Shown: positions 15,064 through 23,216, numbered from the stretch's first letter. The stretch is DNA of 24,548 nt from an uncultured Lachnoanaerobaculum sp. (GCA_916720285.1 CAKAQP010000007.1:1-24548); one strand, 5' to 3'. The notes: generated by a model from the letters alone, not told the origin. Made by a program: numbers and translations.

Positions 15064-15224
15064 GTTTTATATTCAATTTAGACAATGTAATTTATACTTT
15101 TATTATAGTTAAATCGTAATATATTTTTATAAAGCTTTTGTATAAATAGACTGTTTTAGTAAAGATAAATAGTCCTGTTTAAGCCGAAATACTATATCAC
15201 TTTAAATTATTAAAGTAAAAGCAA
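15064..15224. other. Divergent intergenic region upstream of tyrA
   Basis: Part of the 304-nt gap between the EF-G-like gene and tyrA. It is AT-rich and shows no ORF or T-box. It contains a direct repeat, ATAAATAG-C-TGTTT type, at 15142-15158 and 15165-15182 (about 23-nt period), and a perfect inverted repeat ACTTTAA-ATTA-TTAAAGT at 15199-15216, which ends 8 nt before the tyrA -35 box. These are candidate operator sites for the tyrA-aroA operon. Confidence 0.5.
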
Positions 15225-15253
15225 TTGACTAATGCAGATAAATGTACTAGACT
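15225..15253 (+). promoter_or_regulatory. Predicted promoter of tyrA-aroA
   Basis: TTGACT (15225-15230), 17 nt, TAGACT (15248-15253). Start near 15260, about 34 nt before the tyrA ATG. Confidence 0.6.
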
Positions 15254-15293
15254 TTTTATATTTAAGATTGGCACAATGTCGGAACGGAGGATT

Positions 15294-16385
15294 ATGCAAT
15301 ACAATAATATAGCTTTTATAGGCTTTGGACTTATAGCGGGATCGATTGCCAAAGCAATAAGAAAATACAGACCCGAGTCAATAATCTATGCCTATACAAA
15401 CAACCGTTCCGAGCTGTTAAAAGGTAAAAGCGACGGGATTATAGACATTATTCTTGAAGGTATAGACAACACTCTTTCAGACTGTGATATAGTATTTTTA
15501 TGTACTCCGGTAGAGTTCAATGATAAATATCTTAACGACATAAAGCCTTATATAAGGAAGGATGCAATCATAACGGATGTGGGTTCTACAAAGTCCTCAA
15601 TTCACAGTCTTGCAAAAGAACTTGAACTTGAGGATGTCTTTATAGGCGGACATCCGATGGCAGGTTCTGAAAAAACAGGATATGACGCTTCGGATGCATT
15701 GCTTTTGGAAAACGCTTATTATATGATAACTCCGTCTTCAAAAATAAACGCCGATAAGCTGAAGGCATTTTCAGGAATAATAGAATCAATAAAGGCTATA
15801 CCCTTTGTAATAGATTATAAAAAGCATGATAAAGTTGTTGCAACTATAAGCCATTTGCCTCATATTATTGCGGCTACACTTGTAAATCTGGTAAGTGAAA
15901 ATGACTATAATGACGGAGTAATGAAAAGAGTTGCCGCAGGAGGTTTTAAGGATATTACGAGAATAGCCTCGGCTTCTCCAATCATGTGGGAACAGATATG
16001 TATGCTAAATTCCGAATCTATAAATATAATGCTTCGCAAATATATAGATACTTTAGAGGATGTATACTCACATTTGTCCGCTAAGTCAAGTGCATATATC
16101 AACAATATGTTTGCAAAATCCGGTGAGTATAGAAACTCTCTTGATACAAACTCTCAGGGACTTATTATTTCAAAACATGATTTAAGCGTGCATATTCAGG
16201 ATAAACCCGGAGCAATTTCCGTTATCTCCGCCATCCTGGCCGCAAATTCTATAAGTATTAAAAATATCGGTATCAATCACAACAGAGAAAAGGGCGAAGG
16301 TGCATTAAATATTTCTTTCTATGATGCCGATTCCTGTGAAATGGCAGGCAAATTATTGAAGGAATATAATTATAAAATTATTTAA
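15294..16385 (+). CDS. tyrA: Prephenate dehydrogenase with ACT domain
   Basis: Oxidatively decarboxylates prephenate to 4-hydroxyphenylpyruvate, committing carbon to tyrosine. The N-terminal Rossmann fold shows IAFIGFGLIAGSIAKAI (GxGxxA/G loop at 10-16), then VGSTKSS, the substrate motif HPMAGSEKTGY and ATISHLPHIIAATLVN. The C-terminal ACT domain begins at LSVHIQDKPGAISVIS and is the expected site of tyrosine feedback. I chose the ATG at 15294 (363 residues), three nt after GGAGG. An ATG at 15276 is a possible alternative with a weaker ribosome site. The longer in-frame TTG at 15225 is the promoter's -35 box and can be excluded. aroA follows after 10 nt. Confidence 0.93.
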   Translation: MQYNNIAFIGFGLIAGSIAKAIRKYRPESIIYAYTNNRSELLKGKSDGIIDIILEGIDNTLSDCDIVFLCTPVEFNDKYLNDIKPYIRKDAIITDVGSTKSSIHSLAKELELEDVFIGGHPMAGSEKTGYDASDALLLENAYYMITPSSKINADKLKAFSGIIESIKAIPFVIDYKKHDKVVATISHLPHIIAATLVNLVSENDYNDGVMKRVAAGGFKDITRIASASPIMWEQICMLNSESINIMLRKYIDTLEDVYSHLSAKSSAYINNMFAKSGEYRNSLDTNSQGLIISKHDLSVHIQDKPGAISVISAILAANSISIKNIGINHNREKGEGALNISFYDADSCEMAGKLLKEYNYKII

Positions 16386-16395
16386 CGGAGGAAAT

Positions 16396-17646
16396 ATGAT
16401 AAAAGGTAGACTAAGGGTTCCCGGCGATAAATCAATATCTCACAGAGCTGTTATGTTCGGAGCCATATCAAAGGGTATTACAAATATAAAAGGTTTTTTA
16501 ACAGGTGCTGACTGTATCTCTACAATATCAATTTTCAAAAAAATGGGTATTGATATAGAAATACAAAATACTTCCGTTACGGTAAAGGGAAAGGGTCTTT
16601 ACGGACTCAGTAATCCTCCGGAAATACTTGACTGTGGCAACAGCGGTACTACAACCAGACTTGTCAGCGGTATTTTATCCGCACAAAATTTTACTTCTGT
16701 TCTCACAGGTGACAAATCCATACAAAAAAGGCCTATGAACAGGATTATAGCTCCTCTGACATTGATGGGAGCAGATATTAAAAGTAACAACGGTTTTGCA
16801 CCTCTAACAATCACAGGAAGTTCTCTTCACGGTATTGAATATAACTCTCCTGTTGCGAGTGCGCAGGTAAAATCCGCAATACTTCTTGCAGGATTATACG
16901 CAGACTCTCCGACTACCGTAATTGAGCCCGCAAAATCAAGGGACCATACAGAATTAATGTTAAAAAAATTCGGTGCAAATTTAAACACGACCAAAAAATC
17001 CGCAACAATAAATCCTTGTAAGGAACTTTTTGCGACCGATATAGACGTCCCTTCTGATATATCTTCTGCGGCATTTTTTATGGCCGCCGCCACTTTGGTT
17101 CCTGATTCCGAGCTTATACTTGAAAATGTAGGTATAAATCCTACAAGAGACGGTGTAATAAAAGTATTAAAAGATATGGGTGCAAATATAGAAATAATCA
17201 ATTCAAATGATGAGTTTGAGCCTGTAGCCGATATCAAAGTATCATATTCAAAACTTCATGCAACTACTATAGGAGGAGATATTATACCGACTCTTATAGA
17301 TGAACTGCCTTTACTTGCCGCCGTAGCTTCAATGGCCGAAGGTAAAACGATTATAAAGGATGCTACAGAGCTTAAAGTAAAAGAATCCAACAGAATAAAG
17401 GTAATGTGTGAGGAACTTTCAAAACTCGGTGTAAATGTAGTTGAAACCGAAGACGGTATGGAGATTGAGGGAACAAACAAACTTTTGGGAAATGTCACTA
17501 TATCTACTCATGACGATCACAGAATTGCAATGACATTTGCCGTTCTTGGCCTTATTTCAGACGGTGAAATAAAACTTGATAATAAAAACTGTGTTGAAAT
17601 ATCATATCCCGGATTTTTTGACGATTTAAGAAAAGTAAATATTTAA
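16396..17646 (+). CDS. aroA: EPSP synthase (3-phosphoshikimate carboxyvinyltransferase)
   Basis: Joins shikimate-3-phosphate and phosphoenolpyruvate to form EPSP, the sixth shikimate step. At 416 residues it shows VPGDKSISHRA (8-18) for phosphate binding, DCGNSGTTTRLVSG (79-92), KRPMNRIIAPLTLMGADI, ASAQVKSAILLAG, DELPLLAAVAS with the catalytic acid, VKESNRI and HDDHRIAM. The GNSGTTTRL form, instead of GNAGTAMRPL, places it with class II EPSP synthases. GGAGG lies four nt before the ATG and the gene is co-transcribed with tyrA. Together with aroE and aroQ it covers three shikimate steps in this window; aroB, aroC, aroK and the chorismate branch to phenylalanine are not here. Confidence 0.97.
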   Translation: MIKGRLRVPGDKSISHRAVMFGAISKGITNIKGFLTGADCISTISIFKKMGIDIEIQNTSVTVKGKGLYGLSNPPEILDCGNSGTTTRLVSGILSAQNFTSVLTGDKSIQKRPMNRIIAPLTLMGADIKSNNGFAPLTITGSSLHGIEYNSPVASAQVKSAILLAGLYADSPTTVIEPAKSRDHTELMLKKFGANLNTTKKSATINPCKELFATDIDVPSDISSAAFFMAAATLVPDSELILENVGINPTRDGVIKVLKDMGANIEIINSNDEFEPVADIKVSYSKLHATTIGGDIIPTLIDELPLLAAVASMAEGKTIIKDATELKVKESNRIKVMCEELSKLGVNVVETEDGMEIEGTNKLLGNVTISTHDDHRIAMTFAVLGLISDGEIKLDNKNCVEISYPGFFDDLRKVNI

Positions 17647-17696
17647 AAAAAGCCGCCATCGATAAACAGCTGTAAGTATAATCGATAGCGGCTTTT
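17645..17696. terminator. Bidirectional terminator between aroA and the CAP gene
   Basis: GCCGCCATCGAT (17652-17663) pairs with ATCGATAGCGGC (17681-17692), with one mismatch. A seven-A run precedes it and a T-run follows, so it serves both converging genes. Confidence 0.87.
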
Positions 17697-17698
17697 GT

Positions 17699-18505
17699 TT
17701 ATTTCTGATGTCCGAAAAGCATTGATACATAATAAAATCCGTTACTGTAATAATATCCGACTCCGGCATATATTGTAGACGCCGGCAGATTTTCTATAAA
17801 TCCCTCACTTTGAAGCATAAGCTCATTATGCTTTGGTGAATTCTTAAATGATGTAATCTTTATATCTGTAGATGAGGAATTGTCCATTGTCAATATCTCA
17901 GATATTCCAATGTAATTATTTGTTATATTGTTCACAGTATAAAAAGCCTGTCCGTCTGGTCTGGTATGTGAAAAAGATGCTGCACTCTCCTTTGCTCTTT
18001 GCTGTGCCGCCGCCATAAGTTCACTGCTTATCACCATTTCAGGCAATCCCTTGCTTTTTCTGTACTCGTTTAACTTAAGTAAAAGATCCGCTCTTTCACC
18101 TGTGTTCTCTCCTGTGATATGCATTGCCACATCAAGTCCTGCCTGTCCGGATTTTGTCATTACAATTCCGTTCTGCGTCCAGGCACCCTCTCCGTTTAAA
18201 TCATATCCGTCAGGTGATTTGGTATTCTTTAGCATTGCACTTTGCGGAAAAGCGCTGTTTCTTCCGTCATTGAAGAAATAAGCTTTACCGTCCACCCACT
18301 GCCAGCCTGTTAAAGTATATCCCTTTGTATTGAAATAATACCAGTTTCCGTCAATATTTTTCCACTGTGATACGGGATATTTGTAATCATCAGTCAAGTA
18401 CCACATTCCCTTTGAATCATGCTGCCAACTACCTGCATATGAGACCATAGAAAGTCCCATACTCATTGACAAAGCCGCTGCCAAACCAACTAATCTCTTC
18501 TTCAT
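17699..18505 (-). CDS. Secreted CAP-domain protein with cell-wall-binding repeats
   Basis: A 268-residue exported protein. The signal peptide (MKKRLVGLAAALSMSMG, cleavage after SYA, residue 24) leads into choline-binding-like aromatic repeats at about residues 25-118 (GSWQHDSKGMWYL, WKNIDGNWYYFNTKGYTLTGW, QWVDGKAYFFND), which would hold it on the cell wall. A CAP/SCP domain follows (about 142-264): LNEYRKSKGLPEM, AAQQRAKE, FSHTRPDG (H180), ISEIL (E203) and SPKHNELM (H226), which match the conserved His/Glu cavity residues. CAP domains in bacteria have no single known activity. The ribosome site AGGAGAAA precedes the ATG. It stands alone between a bidirectional terminator and a divergent gap. 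Confidence 0.9.
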   Translation of the reverse strand: MKKRLVGLAAALSMSMGLSMVSYAGSWQHDSKGMWYLTDDYKYPVSQWKNIDGNWYYFNTKGYTLTGWQWVDGKAYFFNDGRNSAFPQSAMLKNTKSPDGYDLNGEGAWTQNGIVMTKSGQAGLDVAMHITGENTGERADLLLKLNEYRKSKGLPEMVISSELMAAAQQRAKESAASFSHTRPDGQAFYTVNNITNNYIGISEILTMDNSSSTDIKITSFKNSPKHNELMLQSEGFIENLPASTIYAGVGYYYSNGFYYVSMLFGHQK

Positions 18506-18701
18506 TTTTTCTCCTACAACTCATCCTAAATCCATCAAAATATATTTTACATATGCAAATTTCTTGAGTATAATACAAAAACAAGTATTTTTATAACTTT
18601 TATACAATATAATTATATCAGACACATTAGATAATTCACAGTGCCTGTTTGGTTAAACCAAATTAAGTATATTGTAAGAAATAGACAATGGAGAAGAAAA
18701 T
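18506..18701. other. Divergent intergenic region with a palindrome
   Basis: AT-rich 196-nt gap between the CAP gene and the RNHCP gene. A perfect 15-nt palindrome TTTGGTT-A-AACCAAA lies at 18648-18662, 40 nt before the RNHCP start codon. A good -10 (TATAAT, 18608-18613) has no convincing -35 partner, so promoters for both genes remain unassigned. Confidence 0.45.
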
Positions 18702-19184
18702 ATGAGTCAAGATAAATTTGATTTGGAAGCGGCTCTAAAAAACCTTAACAGCGCCCCTTCATCACAGAAGAAAACCGGTACAATCAAAAAGAAAAATTCC
18801 GTAAAAATAGAACCCGATTACAGATATGAAGCATGCAACGACTCTTTCCCCTGTGCCAATTGTGGAAAAATGATAAATCCTGAAGGTGCAGGTACACATC
18901 ACAGAAACCATTGCCCCTACTGCCTGTCTTCCATTCATGTGGACAATGAACCCGGAGATAGGAAAAGTGATTGCAAGGGCATTATGGAGCCTATTTCCAT
19001 ATGGGTTAAAGATAAGGGTGAATGGGCAATAGTTCACAGATGTAAAAAATGCGGTAAGCTAGGTACCAACAGAAGTGCCGCAGACGACAACCCTGTACTT
19101 TTGATGTCGATAGCCGTAAAGCCTTTGGCCTCACCGCCATTCCCACTGCATTTACTGCAAAACGCACTTGATAAACAAAAATAA
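18702..19184 (+). CDS. RNHCP domain protein
   Basis: A 160-residue cytosolic protein with the RNHCP domain, named after the Arg-Asn-His-Cys-Pro string seen here in GTHHRNHCPYCLSS. Two pairs of Cys (FPCANCGK with HCPYC, then HRCKKCGK with Asn/Arg after) suggest two zinc-ribbon-like sites. HVDNEPGDRKSDCKGIMEPI and GTNRSAADDNPVLLMSIAVKPL are the other family blocks. The first 45 residues are a Lys/Ser-rich, probably disordered extension. GGAGAAG precedes the ATG. The function of the family is unknown; nucleic-acid binding is plausible from the zinc ribbons and basic N-terminus but is inference only. It stands alone, convergent with thrS. Confidence 0.9.
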   Translation: MSQDKFDLEAALKNLNSAPSSQKKTGTIKKKNSVKIEPDYRYEACNDSFPCANCGKMINPEGAGTHHRNHCPYCLSSIHVDNEPGDRKSDCKGIMEPISIWVKDKGEWAIVHRCKKCGKLGTNRSAADDNPVLLMSIAVKPLASPPFPLHLLQNALDKQK

Positions 19185-19185
19185 A

Positions 19186-19222
19186 GAGAGGGCAAAGATC
19201 TTTTAAAGGTCTTTGCCCTCTT
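19186..19222. terminator. Hairpin between RNHCP gene and thrS
   Basis: GAGGGCAAAGA (19188-19198) pairs perfectly with TCTTTGCCCTC (19210-19220) around an 11-nt loop. The T-tract is broken on both sides (TTCTAAATT rightward, TCTTTATTTTT leftward). Probably a shared terminator for two converging genes. Confidence 0.75.
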
Positions 19223-19235
19223 CTAAATTCACATT

Positions 19236-21191
19236 TTATTCAGTTACTTCTTCTTTTCTGATTTCTTTTGTTCTAATCTCTTTGCAAATCATATCTACAA
19301 AATCTGAAAGCTTCTTGCTTCCCTCGTCTCCGGCAAATCTGCTTCTTACTGAAACACTACCTTCAGCCTCTTCCTTTTCACCTACTACAAGCATATATGG
19401 AAGTCTTGAAAGTCTGGCATCTCTTATCTTAAAGCCGATTTTCTCTGTTCTTGTATCAACAGTAGCATCTACACCGTTTTTCTTAAGCTCTTTTAAAACA
19501 ATATTTGCATAGTCTGCATACTTATCTGATATAGGAAGAATTCTTACCTGCTCTGCACATAACCATGTAGGGAATTTACCGGCATATTTTTCAATAAGCC
19601 ATGCAAGAGTTCTCTCATAGCAACCGAGTGATGTTCTGTGTACAATATAAGGTCTTACCTTTGCACCGTTTTGGTCTATATAGTAAAGGTCGAAGTTTTC
19701 TGCAATAGCGGCATCAAGCTGAATTGTGATCATTGTATCTTCTTTGCCGTAAACATTCTTTGCCTGAATATCAATCTTAGGTCCGTAGAATGCAGCCTCA
19801 CCGTCAGCCTCTGTAAAAGGAAGTCCCTTCTCTACCAGGATATTTCTAAGTGCCGCCTGTGTTCCTTCCCAATATGCCTCATCTCCAAGGTATTTTTCTT
19901 TATTGTCCTTATCCCACTTTGAAAGTCTGAATGTTACATCATCTCTAAGTCCCAGTGTTTCAAGTACATATATTGCAAGGTTTAAGCAGCTTTGAAGTTC
20001 TTCTTCAGCCTGATCCGGTCTTATTACATTGTGGCCTTCGGAAATAGTAAACTGTCTTACTCTTGTAAGTCCGTGCATTTCTCCCGAATCTTCATTTCTG
20101 AAAAGTGTTGAAGTCTCACCCATACGATATGGAAGATCTCTGTATGACTTTTGAGTATTCTTATATACATAGTACTGGAAAGGACATGTCATAGGTCTGA
20201 GTGCAAGGATTTCTCCGTCATGCTGAGGATCTCCCAAAATAAACATACCGTCCTGATAGTGATCCCAGTGTCCTGAAATCTTATAAAGATCGGACTTTGC
20301 CATAAGAGGTGTCTTTGTTCTTACATAGCCCCACTCATTGTCCTCAAGATCTTCAATCCATCTTTGGAGTTTCTGAATCATCTTTGTACCCTTCGGTAAC
20401 ATAAGAGGAAGTCCCTGACCAACTACATCTACAGTTGTAAAGAGTTCCATTTCTCTTCCAAGTTTGTTATGATCTCTAAGCTTAATATCCTCAAGATGTT
20501 TTAAATGTGCCTCAAGCTCCTCTTTTGAATTATAAGCTGTACCGTATATTCTTTGAAGCTTTGCCTTGTTTGAATCTCCTCTCCAATATGCCATTGATGA
20601 TGATATAAGCTTAAATGCCTTGATATCCTTTGTTCTTTGAAGATGAGGTCCGGCACAAAGATCTGTGAAATCTCCCTGCTTATAGAAAGATATCTTCTCA
20701 CCCTCAGGCAGATCCTTTATAAGTTCCACCTTGTAAGGCTCATTTTTTTCTTCCATAAACTTGATAGCTTCTTCTCTTGGAAGCTCAAATCTCTCGATAT
20801 GTGCACCTTCTTTTATAATCTTCTTCATTTCGGCCTCAAGCTTGTCAAGATCTTCTCTTGAGAAAGGCTCATGGTCAAAATCATAGTAAAATCCCTCTGC
20901 AATACTTGGTCCGATAGCAAGCTTAGCCTCAGGGAAAACTTTCTTTACAGCCTCTGCAAGTACATGTGATGCTGAATGTCTTATAACAGAAAGCGCTTCC
21001 TTATCTTTTAATGTAATAAGATTGAGCTCACAATCAGCTTCAATTTCATCTCTTAAATCATGCATAACACCGTTTACTTCTCCGGCAACCACATTTCTTG
21101 CCAAACCCTCACTGATGTCCTTAGCAATATCAATAATACTTTTTTTGCTCTCATATTCTTTTACTGAGCCGTCTTTTAATGTTACTTTCAT
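19236..21191 (-). CDS. thrS: Threonyl-tRNA synthetase
   Basis: Charges tRNA-Thr and edits mischarged serine. The 651-residue chain has the full four-domain plan: an N-terminal TGS domain (1-60), an editing domain with HSASH (72-76) and a later Cys/His pair, a class II catalytic core with zinc ligands in MTCPFQYY, ISEGH and VHRTSLG, motif 2 in YRMGETSTLFRNEDSG, and a C-terminal anticodon-binding domain. The start is the ATG at 21191, with GGAGGA upstream. An in-frame start at 21260 would lie inside the T-box leader and is excluded. Expression is controlled by a threonine T-box. Confidence 0.97.
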   Translation of the reverse strand: MKVTLKDGSVKEYESKKSIIDIAKDISEGLARNVVAGEVNGVMHDLRDEIEADCELNLITLKDKEALSVIRHSASHVLAEAVKKVFPEAKLAIGPSIAEGFYYDFDHEPFSREDLDKLEAEMKKIIKEGAHIERFELPREEAIKFMEEKNEPYKVELIKDLPEGEKISFYKQGDFTDLCAGPHLQRTKDIKAFKLISSSMAYWRGDSNKAKLQRIYGTAYNSKEELEAHLKHLEDIKLRDHNKLGREMELFTTVDVVGQGLPLMLPKGTKMIQKLQRWIEDLEDNEWGYVRTKTPLMAKSDLYKISGHWDHYQDGMFILGDPQHDGEILALRPMTCPFQYYVYKNTQKSYRDLPYRMGETSTLFRNEDSGEMHGLTRVRQFTISEGHNVIRPDQAEEELQSCLNLAIYVLETLGLRDDVTFRLSKWDKDNKEKYLGDEAYWEGTQAALRNILVEKGLPFTEADGEAAFYGPKIDIQAKNVYGKEDTMITIQLDAAIAENFDLYYIDQNGAKVRPYIVHRTSLGCYERTLAWLIEKYAGKFPTWLCAEQVRILPISDKYADYANIVLKELKKNGVDATVDTRTEKIGFKIRDARLSRLPYMLVVGEKEEAEGSVSVRSRFAGDEGSKKLSDFVDMICKEIRTKEIRKEEVTE

Positions 21192-21211
21192 CTTTCCTCC
21201 ATTCAAACTAC

Positions 21212-21425
21212 AAAAAATCGCCCTCAAACTCTCGTTTAAGGGCGATGTACGCGGTTCCACCTTAATTCGGATATATAATATCCCTCATTTGATTATAACG
21301 GAATCACCGTGCTCTATTAAAGCCACTCCGAGACGGTCTTCACATATATTTCCATAAGTTGCTCTCAGCCTCCAACTCTCTCTGTAATTTCCACATATGC
21401 TACTTTTCTCTTCTTCGTTTATGCA
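21212..21425 (-). promoter_or_regulatory. T-box riboswitch of thrS
   Basis: The leader carries the T-box sequence AAGGTGGAACCGCG at 21263-21250, the mark of tRNA-sensing leaders. Downstream is an intrinsic terminator, TCGCCCT...AGGGCGA plus six T (21245-21212), that competes with the antiterminator. The Stem I region shows AGAGAG and the distal loop sequence near 21367. A likely specifier codon, ACC (Thr), lies at 21337-21335 in the context GAAG-ACC-G, just before GGAGTGG. Uncharged tRNA-Thr would bind and allow read-through into thrS. Confidence 0.93.
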
Positions 21426-21429
21426 CAAT

Positions 21430-21458
21430 ATAATATTACTTGATTTTACCTTTGTCAA
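21430..21458 (-). promoter_or_regulatory. Promoter of the thrS T-box leader
   Basis: TTGACA (21453-21458), 17 nt, TATTAT (21430-21435) on the minus strand, starting near 21423. The -35 box is only 18 nt from the stop codon of the upstream gene. Confidence 0.8.
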
Positions 21459-21476
21459 GGTCTCAGTGTATTTTAT

Positions 21477-22694
21477 TTATAAATTTTCCAAATAATTGAG
21501 CATACCTTCTACGGCAACCTTTGCCTGAGCCACTGCATCAACTACGGTTTTTGAGCCATGAACCACATCACCTGCCGCAAAAACACCTTCAACAGTTGTC
21601 ATACAGTTTTCATCTACTATCAAAAGTCCTTTATCCGATGCTCTAAGTCCGTCTGTTGTAAGAACAAGCTTATTCTTAGGTCCGTTACTTACCGATATGA
21701 TTGTAGAATCGGCATCTACATAGTCGAGTTCTTTTTCATAGTCGATAACATTATCTTCTTCATCAAATATTGCAGTCTTAAATACAGGTCCGTCATATGT
21801 AATGGCTTCAATAGCCTTACCGAATATAAACTCGGCCCCTTCATATTTGGCAGCCTCCACCTCTACAGAGTTTGCTGCAACTCTTTTACTTCTGGCATAG
21901 AGCTTTACTGTTCTTGAACCTCTCCTAAGAGCTGTTCTTGCCACATCCATTGCGGCATTTCCCATACCGATTATCGCAACACTGTCTCCAAGCTTGTGTC
22001 CGTCAGGATTTGCCAGATAGTCCACACTGAAATGCACATTCGGCATACTCTCACCTGCAATACCCAGAGTCTTTGCTCTCCACACTCCGGTGCCTACAAA
22101 TACAGCCTTGTAACCGTCTCTGAAAAGATCCTTTATCTCCAAAGCTCCACCTACTGCGGTATTGTTTCTTATCTTGATTCCCATTTTTTCCATCTTGTCA
22201 TAGTATCTTTGCATTAAAGACTTAGGCAATCTGAAATCAGGAATACCGTATTGAAGCACTCCACCTATTGTATTCTTTTCATCAAAAATAGTTACATCAT
22301 ATCCTTCTTTTATCATCTTAATCGCTACAGTCATGCCTGCAGGACCACCGCCTATGACTGCGACCATAACATTCTTCCTCGGCTTTTTAACAAATTCCAT
22401 TCTGTCCAGATAGAAATCCGATATAAACTTTTCTATATCGCAAAATCTTACCGGATTATTTTTTCTGTTCATTATACAATTACCGAGGCATTGAGCTTCG
22501 TGGTCACAAACTATTGAGCAAACCAAAGATAAAGGATTGTTTTCAAAGAGAATTTCTCCGGCCTCCATTATCTTTCCTTCTTTAAAAAGTGATATAACCT
22601 GTGGTATTGATGTTGTTATAGGACAATGACTGCTGCACAGCGGCTTTTTGCACTGCAGACATTTATTGGCCTCATTTACTATATGTAATCCCAT
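21477..22694 (-). CDS. GltD-like NAD(P)/FAD oxidoreductase
   Basis: A 405-residue flavoprotein of the glutamate synthase small subunit family, also related to NfnB and PreT. The N-terminus holds two Cys motifs for 4Fe-4S clusters (CLQCKKPLCSSHC and VCSIVCDHEAQCLGNC). Then come the FAD loop GGGPAGM, the substrate/flavin segment GGVLQYGIPDFRLP, the NAD(P) loop GMGNAAMDVARTALRRG and the C-terminal FAD motif GVFAAGDVVHGSKTVVDAV. No large subunit (gltB) is adjacent, so it probably works as a stand-alone electron-transfer module between NAD(P)H and an unknown partner. GAGGTG precedes the ATG. No terminator separates it from the thrS leader. Confidence 0.88.
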   Translation of the reverse strand: MGLHIVNEANKCLQCKKPLCSSHCPITTSIPQVISLFKEGKIMEAGEILFENNPLSLVCSIVCDHEAQCLGNCIMNRKNNPVRFCDIEKFISDFYLDRMEFVKKPRKNVMVAVIGGGPAGMTVAIKMIKEGYDVTIFDEKNTIGGVLQYGIPDFRLPKSLMQRYYDKMEKMGIKIRNNTAVGGALEIKDLFRDGYKAVFVGTGVWRAKTLGIAGESMPNVHFSVDYLANPDGHKLGDSVAIIGMGNAAMDVARTALRRGSRTVKLYARSKRVAANSVEVEAAKYEGAEFIFGKAIEAITYDGPVFKTAIFDEEDNVIDYEKELDYVDADSTIISVSNGPKNKLVLTTDGLRASDKGLLIVDENCMTTVEGVFAAGDVVHGSKTVVDAVAQAKVAVEGMLNYLENL

Positions 22695-22737
22695 TTTTCA
22701 CCTCTTACTTCCAACTAACTTAATATAAGACTGGTTA

Positions 22738-22766
22738 AGTTTACAGTGTAAATAAATATTTTTCAA
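22738..22766 (-). promoter_or_regulatory. Predicted promoter of the GltD-like gene
   Basis: TTGAAA (22761-22766), 17 nt, TAAACT (22738-22743) on the minus strand; the -10 box is weak. About 40 nt before the ATG. Confidence 0.45.
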
Positions 22767-22803
22767 TAAAGTATCTGATAAAATACATTTAGATATTTTT
22801 TTG

Positions 22804-22843
22804 ACAAAAGCCCATAAATCCGTCACGGAATTATAGGCTTTTT
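22804..22843 (-). terminator. Rho-independent terminator after the DtxR gene
   Basis: GCCTATAA pairs with TTATGGGC (one G-U pair) and TCCG pairs with CGGA inside, followed by TTTT. It begins about 8 nt past the stop codon on the minus strand. Confidence 0.75.
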
Positions 22844-22850
22844 CTTTAAA

Positions 22851-23216
22851 CTATTTATTCTTAAAATATTCCTTAAAACATTCAAATGTCTCTTCACTGA
22901 TATAGTGCTCTATTCTGCAGGCATCTTCTATCGCTGTTTCCTTGCTTACACCCATCTTTTGTAAAATCTCACCTAATGCGACATGTCTTTCAAGTGTAGA
23001 TTCTGCAATCTCCAAGCCCTTTGGAGTCAATGTGATATGTCCTTCATTGTCAACTTCAACATAGCCGTTTTCTCTGAACTTTTTCATTTGCTCACTTATT
23101 GTCGGCTTTGAATATCCCATTTCTCTTGCAATGTCAACTGCCCTTACTACGCCTGTCTTTTTCTTTAAACTAAGTATTGTCTCCAGATACATCTCGGCAG
23201 CTTCCTGTATGACCAT
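22851..23216 (-). CDS. Short DtxR-family metal-dependent regulator
   Basis: A 121-residue metal-sensing repressor. The N-terminal winged helix (about 6-65, with AVDIAREMGYSKPTISEQMKKF as recognition helices, GHITLTPKG as the wing) is followed by the dimer and metal-binding domain. The length lacks the C-terminal SH3-like domain of DtxR. Metal-site residues look like DtxR/IdeR rather than MntR: M9 in AEMYLETI, and C100, E103 and H104 in EDACRIEHYIS, with H78 also present. Iron is therefore more likely than manganese as its signal, though that is inference. GGAGG precedes the ATG. It lies downstream of a P1B metal ATPase but has its own promoter. Confidence 0.92.
   Translation of the reverse strand: MVIQEAAEMYLETILSLKKKTGVVRAVDIAREMGYSKPTISEQMKKFRENGYVEVDNEGHITLTPKGLEIAESTLERHVALGEILQKMGVSKETAIEDACRIEHYISEETFECFKEYFKNK

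Noticed and set aside
15225..15293. A longer tyrA beginning at the TTG at 15225
   Set aside because: That TTG is the -35 box of the tyrA promoter. The ATG at 15294 has GGAGG and begins the Rossmann fold.
21192..21260. A longer thrS reading frame starting at 21260
   Set aside because: The extra codons cover the T-box terminator and lack a ribosome site. The ATG at 21191 has GGAGGA and starts a normal TGS domain.
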